A stretch of DNA of 57,581 nucleotides from Bacillota bacterium (GCA_023393125.1 JAEWMQ010000096.1:1-57581); one strand, 5' to 3'; shown: positions 1 through 8,418, counted from the stretch's first letter. Numbers and translations are program-made. Notes: generated from the letters alone by a model not told the origin.

Positions 1-5
1 GACCA
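1..5 (+). tRNA. 3' end of a tRNA-Val gene (partial)
   Basis: The window opens on the last five bases of a tRNA. Bases 1-86 are identical to 1088-1173, where the first five bases are the 3' end of tRNA-Val. This is therefore most likely the tail of a second tRNA-Val copy cut by the window edge. Confidence 0.6.
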
Positions 6-12
6 CTTATAT

Positions 13-86
13 GGCGGAATAGCTCAGTTGGCTAGAGCACACGGTTCATACCCGTGGTGTCGGGGGTTCAAATCCCTCTTCCGCTA
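13..86 (+). tRNA. tRNA-Met (CAT anticodon)
   Basis: A 74-nt cloverleaf. Acceptor arms GGCGGAA and TTCCGCT close with a terminal G-U pair, the T-loop is GTTCAAAT, and the anticodon CAT is at 47-49. CCA is not encoded. It is identical to the copy at 1100-1173. I cannot exclude from the sequence that it is the CAU tRNA modified to read Ile AUA, but the ordinary elongator Met reading is preferred. Confidence 0.93.
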
Positions 87-88
87 CT

Positions 89-121
89 AAAAAAACACCT
101 ATTTTATATAGGTGTTTTTTT
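89..121 (+). terminator. Intrinsic terminator after tRNA-Met
   Basis: Stem ACACCTA/TAGGTGT with a short loop, followed by seven T residues, directly downstream of the first tRNA-Met. It ends the upstream tRNA transcript. Confidence 0.85.
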
Positions 122-170
122 ATAGTAAAATTTATTAATAATAGCTACGGAGTATTTTAAAGTAGCTCCA

Positions 171-614
171 CTATTTACAATAACACTCAGATGGTAGATG
201 CTCATATTCAAAGAATATTAATGTTTTATTTGTTTCTAAATCAAGTACACTCCACTGTTCAAAGTAATATTGCTTAGAATAAACGTGATGGTATTCAGCC
301 TCAGAAATTTCTACATCATTTGAGATGTATATAGACTGTATTGATACAGAACAATCACATAAATATTGATATGTAAAGTCAAAAGCCTTAGTTTTTAGAG
401 ATATGTAGGGTTTTAAGCTTTGATAGGTATCTAGGTGAGTAGCGATAAATTTACCTAATCCATAATAAGGGGCGAAACAGAATTTTCGCCATTCTCTTTT
501 TTCAATTAAAGCTATTTCTTTTATAATATTTAATGGAATAGGACAACTATATTCTTTTCGCACATTTAAAGTTCCAAACTGATTTATTCTTGTCATAATA
601 ACAAGATAGGACAT
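171..614 (-). CDS. Hypothetical protein, 147 aa
   Basis: I do not recognise this protein. It is 147 residues, soluble in appearance, rich in Tyr and Phe, with three Cys near positions 46, 86 and 88 and a C-terminal CYCK, and no signal peptide or membrane segment. The start at 614 is supported by a perfect ribosome binding site (AAGGAGGT at 621-628, six bases before the ATG), which argues for a real gene. It lies alone between two tRNA transcription units, pointing in the opposite direction. Isolated small genes between tRNA genes are often acquired, but composition is not visibly different from the surroundings. Confidence 0.75.
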   Translation of the reverse strand: MSYLVIMTRINQFGTLNVRKEYSCPIPLNIIKEIALIEKREWRKFCFAPYYGLGKFIATHLDTYQSLKPYISLKTKAFDFTYQYLCDCSVSIQSIYISNDVEISEAEYHHVYSKQYYFEQWSVLDLETNKTLIFFEYEHLPSECYCK

Positions 615-727
615 AAAAGTACCTCCTTAAACATAATATCTATTAAATTAAATGGAATCAATGGCAGAGTAAATTAAATGCGAGTATAAATATAGGCATA
701 AAAATAGTAAAAACTTAGCAAAAAGTG

Positions 728-756
728 TTGACATGAGTCAGCGTATTTGTTATACT
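728..756 (+). promoter_or_regulatory. Sigma-A promoter of the tRNA cluster
   Basis: Consensus -35 TTGACA (728-733), 17-base spacer, -10 TATACT (751-756), ending 10 bases before tRNA-Asn. A near-perfect stable-RNA promoter. Confidence 0.9.
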
Positions 757-766
757 AACGAAGTAT

Positions 767-838
767 TCCTCGATAGCTCAGCGGCAGAGCATCCGGCTGT
801 TAACCGGAGGGTCGTAGGTTCGAACCCTACTCGGGGAG
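767..838 (+). tRNA. tRNA-Asn (GTT anticodon)
   Basis: 72-nt cloverleaf with acceptor TCCTCGA/TCGGGGA, anticodon GTT at 799-801 and T-arm GTTCGAAC. First gene of a five-tRNA transcript. CCA is not encoded. Confidence 0.95.
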
Positions 839-858
839 TTTCCTTAAAGGAAAAATAT

Positions 859-931
859 AGGGGCATAGTTCAGTTGGTAGAACGTCGGTCTCCAAAACCG
901 AATGTCGTGGGTTCAAGTCCTGCTGCCCCTG
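859..931 (+). tRNA. tRNA-Trp (CCA anticodon)
   Basis: 73-nt cloverleaf with acceptor AGGGGCA/TGCCCCT and anticodon CCA at 892-894 in the loop CTCCAAA. Second gene of the cluster. Confidence 0.95.
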
Positions 932-941
932 TTTTAAATGT

Positions 942-1015
942 GGCCCAGTGGTACAGTTGGTTAGCACGCCGCCCTGTCACGGCGGAGGTCGAGGGTTCGA
1001 GTCCCTTCTGGGTCG
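942..1015 (+). tRNA. tRNA-Asp (GTC anticodon)
   Basis: 74-nt cloverleaf with acceptor GGCCCAG/CTGGGTC and anticodon GTC at 976-978, discriminator G. Third gene of the cluster. Confidence 0.95.
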
Positions 1016-1019
1016 TTTT

Positions 1020-1092
1020 GGTCGCTTAGCTCAGCTGGGAGAGCACCTGCCTTACAAGCAGGGGGTCATAGGTTCGAGCCCTATAGCGACCA
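1020..1092 (+). tRNA. tRNA-Val (TAC anticodon)
   Basis: 73-nt cloverleaf with acceptor GGTCGCT/AGCGACC and anticodon TAC at 1053-1055, discriminator A. Only four bases separate it from tRNA-Asp. Confidence 0.95.
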
Positions 1093-1099
1093 CTTATAT

Positions 1100-1173
1100 G
1101 GCGGAATAGCTCAGTTGGCTAGAGCACACGGTTCATACCCGTGGTGTCGGGGGTTCAAATCCCTCTTCCGCTA
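1100..1173 (+). tRNA. tRNA-Met (CAT anticodon), second copy
   Basis: Identical over all 74 nt to the gene at 13-86, and the 12 bases before it are identical as well. Last tRNA of the cluster. Confidence 0.93.
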
Positions 1174-1176
1174 TTT

Positions 1177-1209
1177 AAAGCACTTAGATTAAGTCTAAGT
1201 GCTTTTTTT
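1177..1209 (+). terminator. Intrinsic terminator of the tRNA cluster
   Basis: Stem AAGCACTTAGA/TCTAAGTGCTT with a four- to five-base loop and seven T residues, immediately after the second tRNA-Met. Confidence 0.9.
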
Positions 1210-1390
1210 GTTGCATGGGAAAAGAAAGATATTAATTAAATAATACAACAATTATAAAACAGATACAAGAAAAAATGGTATTTAATGGAAGTTGATTACA
1301 CTTGCTTGACTTATATAGTTAGGAACTATAGACAATAAGTATATTTGAGTATAAAATAGATACTATATACTAGATATATGAGGTGAGAAA

Positions 1391-1576
1391 ATGGATATTG
1401 CACAATTAAGTACTACTATGGCTATGCAAAATACAAGTTTAGAAATAGGTATTGCTATTATGAAAATGGGAAAAGATGTAGTAGAGCAAAATGGAACTGA
1501 AATGCTTCATATGATGAAGCAAATGGAATTATCCATTAATCCTCATATCGGAAGTAATATTGATGTGACTTTATAG
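1391..1576 (+). CDS. YjfB-like putative motility peptide, 61 aa
   Basis: A 61-residue Met-rich helical protein matching my memory of the YjfB putative motility family: an N-terminal MDIAQLST block, a Met-rich middle, and a C-terminal part ending near NIDVTL. Family members occur in flagellated Firmicutes; the biochemical role is unknown. The ATG is preceded by GAGGTG with four bases spacing, and a terminator follows at once, so it is a single-gene unit. Upstream is a possible promoter (TTGACT at 1306-1311) overlapped by the perfect repeat TATAGTT-agg-AACTATA at 1314-1330. Family assignment is from recall. Confidence 0.8.
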   Translation: MDIAQLSTTMAMQNTSLEIGIAIMKMGKDVVEQNGTEMLHMMKQMELSINPHIGSNIDVTL

Positions 1577-1603
1577 AAAAGAATCCCAAGGGATTCTTTT
1601 TTT
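1577..1603 (+). terminator. Intrinsic terminator after the YjfB-like gene
   Basis: Stem GAATCC-caag-GGATTC at 1581-1596 followed by seven T residues; the left flank also has A residues pairing with the T tract. Confidence 0.88.
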
Positions 1604-1652
1604 GTTAAAAATTATACAACAAATATAAAGAGTAAAATGGAGTTTTAACGAG

Positions 1653-2498
1653 ATGAAAAACAATCTATATATATCAGATCTAGATGGTACCTTATTAAAT
1701 CATAATAAGGAGATATCTAATGATTCTAAAATGATCATTAATAACCTTATCAAACAAGGCTGTAAGGTTTCTGTTGCTACAGCCAGGACTCCTGCGACTG
1801 TAGAAATCCTCTTACAAGAACTTAATGTTCAGGAACCTATTATATTAATGAATGGTGCTGTCTTATATGATTTGCAAAGCCATAGCTATTTAGAGATAGA
1901 ATATATTCCTGAGAATGTTGTGGAACAAGTGCTATTTCAATTAGATGATTTTGTGAAATTAAGTTTTATTTACACAATCGCTCATAATAAGCTAATAGTA
2001 CATTACCAGCAGTTAGAGAATGAATATAAAACAACATTTTATCAGGAAAGATTAGGGTCTCCTTACAAGCATTTCACACAGGAGCCATTAAATGATTTTA
2101 CTAAAGTGGCATATTTTGTGTTTTTAGATACAGAGGAGAGAATTCGCCAGATTTATGAAAGAGTAAAAGATATTAATGAAATCGCCTTGGTGATGTATAA
2201 GGATGTTTATAGCAAGGAAGGTTATATTTTAGAAGTCTATAGTAATAAGGCGACGAAAGGAAATGCTATTAATAAATTAAAAACAAGAGGATATGAACAA
2301 GTAATTTGTTTTGGTGACAACTTAAATGACTTATGCATGTTTAAGGCGGCTGATGAAGCATATGCTGTAGAAAATGCAGTGGAAGAGGTAAAACAAAGTG
2401 CAAAAGCAGTTATTGGAAATAATAATGAAGATAGTGTAGCTAAATATATTCAATATCATTATGAAATGATGGAAAAGGAGAAGAATGAATTATGTTAA
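1653..2498 (+). CDS. Cof-type HAD-superfamily phosphatase
   Basis: A cytoplasmic HAD-superfamily hydrolase of the Cof/YwpJ (IIB cap) type, 281 aa, the usual length. The N-terminal DLDGTLL (around residues 9-15) carries the nucleophile and acid/base aspartates. A Lys is in the expected place of motif III (NKATKGNA), and motif IV is GDNLNDLCMF near residue 225. Such enzymes dephosphorylate sugar phosphates, flavin mononucleotide or pyridoxal phosphate; the substrate cannot be read from sequence. A GGAG at 1639-1642 serves the ATG. The last codons overlap the start of ispF, so the two are probably translationally coupled. Confidence 0.9.
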   Translation: MKNNLYISDLDGTLLNHNKEISNDSKMIINNLIKQGCKVSVATARTPATVEILLQELNVQEPIILMNGAVLYDLQSHSYLEIEYIPENVVEQVLFQLDDFVKLSFIYTIAHNKLIVHYQQLENEYKTTFYQERLGSPYKHFTQEPLNDFTKVAYFVFLDTEERIRQIYERVKDINEIALVMYKDVYSKEGYILEVYSNKATKGNAINKLKTRGYEQVICFGDNLNDLCMFKAADEAYAVENAVEEVKQSAKAVIGNNNEDSVAKYIQYHYEMMEKEKNELC

Positions 2499-2971
2499 GA
2501 ATAGGTATGGGATATGACGTTCATAAGTTAGTAGAAGAAAGAAAAATGATTATAGGAGGAGTAGATATTCCGCACTATAAGGGATTATTAGGACATTCAG
2601 ATGCAGATGTATTGCTTCACGCTATTATGGATGCGCTTATTGGTGCTATTGGAGAAGGGGATATAGGAAAACATTTCCCTGATACAGATTTAAAATACAA
2701 AGGAATCAGTAGTATGAAATTACTAGAGCACGTAGGGGAGCTGTTAAAAGAAAAGAATGCAATCATCCATAATATTGATGCAACTATTATTGCACAGCAA
2801 CCTAAGATGGCGCCTTATATTATGGAGATGAGAGAAAATATTGCAAAGGTTTTACAAATCCAAGTAAATCAAATCAATATTAAAGCAACAACAGAAGAGA
2901 GATTAGGATTTACAGGGGAAGAAAAAGGGATTTCAAGTCAAGCAATTACTTTAGTTGATATTAGAAATTAA
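2492..2971 (+). CDS. ispF: 2-C-methyl-D-erythritol 2,4-cyclodiphosphate synthase
   Basis: Fifth step of the MEP isoprenoid pathway: converts CDP-methylerythritol 2-phosphate to the 2,4-cyclodiphosphate with loss of CMP. At 159 aa it has normal family length. Zinc ligands are visible as D9 and H11 (GYDVHKL) and H43 (HSDADVLLHA), and the conserved HFPDTD and TTEERLGFTG blocks follow. The ATG lies inside the end of the HAD gene (7-nt overlap). ispD is not next to it here, so the pathway is encoded elsewhere. Confidence 0.97.
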   Translation: MLRIGMGYDVHKLVEERKMIIGGVDIPHYKGLLGHSDADVLLHAIMDALIGAIGEGDIGKHFPDTDLKYKGISSMKLLEHVGELLKEKNAIIHNIDATIIAQQPKMAPYIMEMRENIAKVLQIQVNQINIKATTEERLGFTGEEKGISSQAITLVDIRN

Positions 2972-2999
2972 AAATAACAAATAGAATGTAGGGGACGAG

Positions 3000-4970
3000 A
3001 TGGAAACAGAAGAAATTAATTTGAGACTACTCAAATTTTTGGCGACGCAATACCCAACAACAGATCATGCTATTACTGAGATGATTAATTTACAAGCTAT
3101 ATTAAACTTACCTAAGGCTACCGAGCATTTCGTATCGGATATTCATGGTGAATATGAAGCTTTTTCACATGTATTACGTAATGCTTCTGGGGTATTAAAG
3201 ACTAGAATAGATGAGCTTTTTATAAATGAAATGTCAGATAAAGAACGAAGAGCTTTTGCTATTTTAATTTATTATCCTGAGAAAAAGATGAAGCAGATTG
3301 CAGAAATTGAAGAAGAGATGGATGAATGGTACCGTATTAATTTATTAAGAGTTATTAGGTTGTGTAAAGTCATTTCTTCTAAATATACACGTTCAAAGGT
3401 AAGGAAGGCTTTACCAAAAGAATTTGCATATATTATGGAAGAACTTCTTAATGAGCAGGTAGACACACCTAATAAGGAGCAGTATTACTATGAAATTGTA
3501 GATCGAATTATTAGTTTAAATAAGGCAGAAGCTTTTATGTGTGCTTTCTGCCATCTCATTCAAAGACTTGCAATAGGACACCTACATGTTTTAGGAGATA
3601 TTTTTGATAGAGGGCCTCGCGCAGATAAAGTGATGGATATTTTACAGGAATATCACTCAGTGGATATTCAATGGGGAAATCATGATATTCTGTGGATGGG
3701 GGCTGCATCAGGTAGTGAAGCTTGTATTGCTAATATTATTAGAAATGCTTGTAGATATTCTAATTTAGAAACATTAGAGGATGGGTATGGCATTAATTTG
3801 TTGCCTTTAGCAACATTTGCTTTGGAGAAGTATAAGGATAAGGATTATACCCTATTTCTTCCTGTTGTAGAAAATGAGCTAGATACTAAACAAGATGATA
3901 GACGTTTAGTAGCTTTAATGCATATGGCTATTACTTTTATTCAATTTAAATTAGAACATCAACTTATTCAGAGATGTTTCGATGATGAGATGAAGAAGAG
4001 AGATTTATTAGATAAAATTAATTATGAAGAATATACTATTACAATAGAAGGTAAGAAATATCAATTAAATGCAGATGTTTTTAATGGTATTAATCCTAAA
4101 GAGCCATATCAACTATCAAAAGAAGAAGAAGAAGTCATCAATAGATTAAGAAGTTCTTTTTTACAAAGTAGTAAATTGCAAGAGCATATTCAATTTATGT
4201 TTACTAACGGCAGTATGTATAAAATTTATAATAACAACTTACTTTATCATGGTTGCATTTTATTAACAGAGGAAGGCAAGCTAAAACAGGTGAAGTTAGG
4301 TGAATCATACTATGCAGGCAAAGCCTACTTAGAACGCTTAGAGGTTATTGTTAGAGAAGGCTATTTTAATATATCAGATAGAGAAGCAAAAAGAAGAGGC
4401 ATGGATATGATGTGGTATCTTTGGTGTGGTAGTAATTCCCCTGTATTTGGGAAACAAAAAATGACCACATTTGAAAGATATTTTATACAAGATGAAGAAA
4501 CATGGAAAGAACCTAAAAATAGTTATTATGAGTATCTAGATGATGAAGAAATGGCAATAAATTTATTAATGGAATTTGGCATTAATAGTGAAAGTGGACA
4601 TATTATTAATGGACATGTACCAGTTCAAGTGAAAAAAGGAGAAAAGCCCATCAAAGCAGGTGGAAAAATTATAGTTATTGATGGGGGATTTACAAAAGCT
4701 TATCAAAAAATTACAGGTATAGCAGGCTACACGTTAATTTATAATTCATTTGGTTTACAGCTAGCATCTCACGAGCCGTTTGAGGGAGTGGAAAAGGCCA
4801 TTACTTCGGAAAAGGATATGGTAACTTCCATGAATGTCATAGAATACATACCAACGCGTAAACGAGTGAAAGATACTGATATAGGAAAAGATATTAATGG
4901 ACAGATAAAAGCCTTATTAACATTGGTGGAGTATTATCAATTAGGTTTATTAAAGGTAAAGAAAAGTTAA
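3000..4970 (+). CDS. fbp: Fructose-1,6-bisphosphatase, class III
   Basis: Gluconeogenic fructose-1,6-bisphosphatase of the class III type found in Firmicutes, 656 aa (Bacillus Fbp is about 670). It belongs to the calcineurin-like metallophosphatases: metal ligands D47 and H49 (SDIHGEYEAF), the GDIFDRGPR block near residues 198-206, GNHD near 226, and the late NGHVPV histidine block with IDGGFTKAYQ near the C-terminus. It follows ispF by 28 bases, with a weak purine run (GGGGACGAG) before the ATG, and may be cotranscribed with it. Confidence 0.97.
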   Translation: METEEINLRLLKFLATQYPTTDHAITEMINLQAILNLPKATEHFVSDIHGEYEAFSHVLRNASGVLKTRIDELFINEMSDKERRAFAILIYYPEKKMKQIAEIEEEMDEWYRINLLRVIRLCKVISSKYTRSKVRKALPKEFAYIMEELLNEQVDTPNKEQYYYEIVDRIISLNKAEAFMCAFCHLIQRLAIGHLHVLGDIFDRGPRADKVMDILQEYHSVDIQWGNHDILWMGAASGSEACIANIIRNACRYSNLETLEDGYGINLLPLATFALEKYKDKDYTLFLPVVENELDTKQDDRRLVALMHMAITFIQFKLEHQLIQRCFDDEMKKRDLLDKINYEEYTITIEGKKYQLNADVFNGINPKEPYQLSKEEEEVINRLRSSFLQSSKLQEHIQFMFTNGSMYKIYNNNLLYHGCILLTEEGKLKQVKLGESYYAGKAYLERLEVIVREGYFNISDREAKRRGMDMMWYLWCGSNSPVFGKQKMTTFERYFIQDEETWKEPKNSYYEYLDDEEMAINLLMEFGINSESGHIINGHVPVQVKKGEKPIKAGGKIIVIDGGFTKAYQKITGIAGYTLIYNSFGLQLASHEPFEGVEKAITSEKDMVTSMNVIEYIPTRKRVKDTDIGKDINGQIKALLTLVEYYQLGLLKVKKS

Positions 4971-5005
4971 TGAAATAAAAGAATGATAGACTAGAGGGTG
5001 ATTAA

Positions 5006-5164
5006 ATGAAAGAAAAAGTGTATTGTCCAACTTGTAAAAAAGAACTAGAATTAATTGCTGCTTGTGGAGCTGCTAATTATTTCTGTAATTATTGTAAGAA
5101 ATTAGTTTCAAGTAGAAGTGTTCTTAAACAAGAAGATATCAAAGAAGAATCAATAGATGATTAA
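5006..5164 (+). CDS. Small zinc-ribbon protein (YfgJ C-terminal-like), 52 aa
   Basis: A 52-residue protein with four cysteines in two CxxC knuckles (CPTC and CNYC) separated by a conserved core LIAACGAANYFC, then an acidic tail. This matches the second zinc ribbon of the YfgJ family as I remember it, where CPDC is followed by KACGAVDYFC; the first ribbon is absent. Role unknown, probably a structural zinc site. A GAGGGTG ribosome site sits five bases before the ATG. It follows fbp by 35 bases and is followed by a terminator, so it is likely the last gene of that transcript. Confidence 0.78.
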   Translation: MKEKVYCPTCKKELELIAACGAANYFCNYCKKLVSSRSVLKQEDIKEESIDD

Positions 5165-5166
5165 TG

Positions 5167-5200
5167 GGTTAAGGGAGCTATTATGTAGCTCCCTTAACTT
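5167..5200 (+). terminator. Hairpin terminator between convergent units
   Basis: GTTAAGGGAGCTA / TAGCTCCCTTAAC, a 13-bp stem with a five-base loop, between the zinc-ribbon gene and the opposing ATPase gene. The following T tract is weak (TTATTAAATTT). Confidence 0.7.
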
Positions 5201-5250
5201 ATTAAATTTCTTATCTTATAGAGATCTCAATTTTGAAACTCATAAAGCTG

Positions 5251-6348
5251 TTAAGCTTGTGGCATATAAGTGGAAATTTGTTCTATCAGATGAGTGTAAA
5301 TACTATCTATAACAGCAAAATCAGTGGCAGTAACGTAATATTTTTCTAAGTCATCGTGAAGGATTTTAGCATAAGATAGGTGTGAGATGCCTTCTTTTAC
5401 GCACAGCTTATAACGTTTAGAAATATGTGCTAGTTCTTTTTCGTAGGTAAGATCTGTATCAAGAGAAATAAGTTGTTTATACATATCAATCGTATGATCA
5501 TTTTCTCGGCTTGGAAAGTATTCATGAGGAGCAGTGCTGTCAAATATACAAAGTTCAAGATCTGGTAGAATCAACATATCTAAGCTATCAGGATCAAAGC
5601 CGCAGTGATACACTTCCACATCTAGACCTCTAAGTTGAGCTGTAGCTAACAGTTTTTTGAGTAATGTTGATTTTCCTGAACCAGGACGTCCTTTGATAAA
5701 ATAACGAATTTTCATAGGTTCAATTAAGCTTTGGACAAAGTCCATGGCACCTTTTGGAGTAGATCCACCAAAGAAGCGATGTATAATCTTACTTGGTTTA
5801 GTAAGTTGTGTAGAGCCTAATATTTCACTAATAACTTCCTGAGTTAAAACATTAGCTTTTTTAAAGTCCATATGATCAATATAGATTTTTTCCCATTCAT
5901 CATGAATGTTAAGAGCTTCTGCAAATTTATCATAAGCTTTTGGATAACAAGCAGCTATTTCTTCTTGCAGATAGAGGATTTCTTTTTTGTGCTTACTTAA
6001 TGCTTTAATGTCCCAAGCTATGCCTAAATTAATATATTCTTCTATAGCACCTGGAGCAGTAGGTTCTACTACATGAGGAGAGGTACCATCTACTATGCCT
6101 ACACTAAGTGTTCTACAAATGAGACCATCTAATGAATCAGGGTCAGAGGAACAATGAATATATTCAATAGGGTACTCTTTTTCTTCTAGAGTAGCACCTA
6201 TTTTCTTCATAAGAGAAGATTTTCCTGTACCAGGGCCACCTTTTAATATATATATTTTATTTAATCCTTTTAAATTAGAAGGGAAAAAATTTTGAAAGCC
6301 TTTGGCCGAGTTAGCACATACAAAATAATGCTTTGAAGTCATAGTCAT
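5251..6348 (-). CDS. Tandem P-loop ATPase (PRK06851-like), function unknown
   Basis: A 365-residue cytoplasmic protein made of two related P-loop halves. Walker A motifs are GGPGTGKSS (about 37-45) and GRPGSGKST (about 220-228). Each is followed at a similar distance by HCxxDPDSLDxLI, so the protein arose by internal duplication. It resembles the clostridial/bacillar family labelled PRK06851; no function is established as far as I know. I place the start at 6348 because AAGGAAG lies eight bases upstream; an ATG 60 bases further out has no such site. It stands alone, divergent from the next gene. Confidence 0.82.
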   Translation of the reverse strand: MTMTSKHYFVCANSAKGFQNFFPSNLKGLNKIYILKGGPGTGKSSLMKKIGATLEEKEYPIEYIHCSSDPDSLDGLICRTLSVGIVDGTSPHVVEPTAPGAIEEYINLGIAWDIKALSKHKKEILYLQEEIAACYPKAYDKFAEALNIHDEWEKIYIDHMDFKKANVLTQEVISEILGSTQLTKPSKIIHRFFGGSTPKGAMDFVQSLIEPMKIRYFIKGRPGSGKSTLLKKLLATAQLRGLDVEVYHCGFDPDSLDMLILPDLELCIFDSTAPHEYFPSRENDHTIDMYKQLISLDTDLTYEKELAHISKRYKLCVKEGISHLSYAKILHDDLEKYYVTATDFAVIDSIYTHLIEQISTYMPQA

Positions 6349-6600
6349 TAAAAACACTTCCTTAAAAAATAATGAGTCATATTCATCATATGATAAAGTA
6401 AGAGACATTGTGAAAGCACAAAGAAGTGAAATAGTATGGTATATGGCTGCTAAATTGATTTATAATGAAGATAGATGAGAGATTAACTCGTTCTTGTGAT
6501 ATGCTATAAAGGATATAGGATAGCATACTTATATTTTACCAATTAAAGAGATGGAAAATAATTGAGTATAAATATAATAAAGTATAAGGGGAGGGGCATA

Positions 6601-8355
6601 ATGAGGAGGTTAGAGCGCATAAAAGAAAGTATGATAAGCTTATGTGTTGTTTTAATTTGTTTATTGGGGATTTTTATTGTAACAATAGTTACACCACGTT
6701 TAGAAGCAAAGTATGAATCAAAGGATGAACAGTTAGGACAAGAAATGGTAGAAATCTTACTGGAAGAAGAACCAGAGTTAGCAGTTGATGTTGAAGCATT
6801 ATTTAGATATAAAGGCATTTCTGTTAATGATGAAGAACAGTTAAAAAAGCTAATAAGTATTTTACCAGAAGGGGATCAGGTAGAACAGCTTATAATGCCT
6901 AATGAGATAGGAGAGTTTGGCATACAAATACAGTATAAATATATACAGAATAATACTGGTATTAACAAAGGTAACGCAGCGCAGATGATGCTTTTAAATA
7001 GTACTATATTAATGAGTTTATGTAATGACTTAAACGGGGTTACGACAAAGGCTTATATAGGAAAAGATTTAGTAGAACAGTTTGTTTATAAGGGGGATTT
7101 AGATAGTTACTTTGAAGAAGATATTAGAGCAAGCTGGCTATTAGAAGATTTTAAGAAATATAGTGAATGCTTTCTAGAAAAAGAAGCTGCCGCACAATAT
7201 ATAAGTCAAAAGTATTCTTATAGAACTGACCTAGGAGAAGAAGTTGACCAGTTTTTCAAGTTGAATTTTCCTATAGGGCAACTGGCAGAGGGAAATAAGA
7301 TGCCTTATATGGATGAGGATTTAGGAAAAGAGCTAGTAAAGGACTATGGATATCAGTTGTTTGTAGAAGGATTAAAATATAATAATGACTATATGAATTA
7401 TTATAGTGCTTATCGTTTACTAGAATTTTATAATACATCTGAGTTAGAAGAAATCCTAGTAGAGTTAGCTATCAGCAAAAATTGGACAAGTAATGAAGCG
7501 GTTAAGCTCGCTTGTACTTATGTAATGGGAATGCTAGGAAATCAATCCATACAAGAGCCTATATGGGTAACAAGGTTTAGGGAAAATACTTTTAGTGGTG
7601 GAAGAAAAGTATATATGATCAAGGAAGGTAAAATAAAGGAGTGGGGTGAATGGGAGCTACCGACGGCAATTAAAGAGATTTCTATATCGCCTGATGGAGA
7701 AATGGTGTGGTATTATGGTGGAACCTTAGAACAAGAGTATGCTTATGTGCTTCCAATAGAAAATGAAAGATGTTATAGCTTGGGTAAGACAGAGATTAAA
7801 ATAGAAGATGGAGAAACTATTCCAGAGTTAATCAGTTGGGCAAAACATCAGTTAAGAGAGAAATCACTTATGACAGTTACAGAATTAAATAGTCATATAC
7901 AGGTTAAAGTAGATTGGTTTAAGGAAGCCTTTTTGAAAGTACAACTTGTTTCAAATACAACAGAAAAAGCACAAGATTTATTTTATAATGCAGAAAATCA
8001 GATGCTAACGCCAGTAACTATAGAGGGGGAAGATTTTAGTTTAACACAGTTAGTATATGAGTTAAATGATACACTATCATTAAAAGGCTATACACATATT
8101 GTGCAAGGTGAGCTAGAAGTAGAAGGGATCAGGTTATATTTAGGAGAAGATTATATAACAGTCTATGAATATAGTAGTATGCAGGAAAGAGAGAAAAACA
8201 AACAGACTTTGCAAAAACTGATATTAGGAAATAATACTAATAAAAAGATATACTTCTTTGAAAAGGGAAGATTGATAGTAGTGTATGAGGGAGAAGAAAC
8301 CAATATAATAGAGAATCTAACAGAAGAATTAAACGCCCAAGTCAATTTGACATAG
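6601..8355 (+). CDS. Membrane-anchored protein of unknown function, 584 aa
   Basis: I do not recognise this protein. Residues about 13-33 form one hydrophobic segment (ISLCVVLICLLGIFIVTIV), after which the chain is hydrophilic and strongly acidic, so the bulk is probably outside the cell, anchored by the N-terminus. Residues about 320-420 contain beta-rich stretches (GGRKVYMIKEGKIKEWGEW, SPDGEMVWYYGG) reminiscent of propeller blades, but no repeat family can be assigned. The start at 6601 is chosen because GGGGAGGGG lies just upstream (6588-6596). Single-gene unit with its own terminator. Confidence 0.8.
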   Translation: MRRLERIKESMISLCVVLICLLGIFIVTIVTPRLEAKYESKDEQLGQEMVEILLEEEPELAVDVEALFRYKGISVNDEEQLKKLISILPEGDQVEQLIMPNEIGEFGIQIQYKYIQNNTGINKGNAAQMMLLNSTILMSLCNDLNGVTTKAYIGKDLVEQFVYKGDLDSYFEEDIRASWLLEDFKKYSECFLEKEAAAQYISQKYSYRTDLGEEVDQFFKLNFPIGQLAEGNKMPYMDEDLGKELVKDYGYQLFVEGLKYNNDYMNYYSAYRLLEFYNTSELEEILVELAISKNWTSNEAVKLACTYVMGMLGNQSIQEPIWVTRFRENTFSGGRKVYMIKEGKIKEWGEWELPTAIKEISISPDGEMVWYYGGTLEQEYAYVLPIENERCYSLGKTEIKIEDGETIPELISWAKHQLREKSLMTVTELNSHIQVKVDWFKEAFLKVQLVSNTTEKAQDLFYNAENQMLTPVTIEGEDFSLTQLVYELNDTLSLKGYTHIVQGELEVEGIRLYLGEDYITVYEYSSMQEREKNKQTLQKLILGNNTNKKIYFFEKGRLIVVYEGEETNIIENLTEELNAQVNLT

Positions 8356-8361
8356 CGTGCT

Positions 8362-8404
8362 AAAAGGTAGTTAAAATGCTAGAGCGCATTCTAACTACCT
8401 TTTT
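8362..8404 (+). terminator. Bidirectional terminator between convergent genes
   Basis: AAAGGTAGTTA / TAACTACCTTT stem with a T tract on both strands, between the unknown membrane-anchored gene and luxS. Confidence 0.85.
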
Positions 8405-8418
8405 AATGGTAAAAACTT

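Noticed and set aside
733..1029. Open frame of 98 codons through the tRNA cluster
   Set aside because: It runs through four tRNA genes and starts inside the -35 hexamer of their promoter; open by chance.
6500..6527. TATGCTAT/ATAGCATA inverted repeat between divergent genes
   Set aside because: Eight-bp arms in very AT-rich DNA, not aligned with a clear promoter; could be chance.
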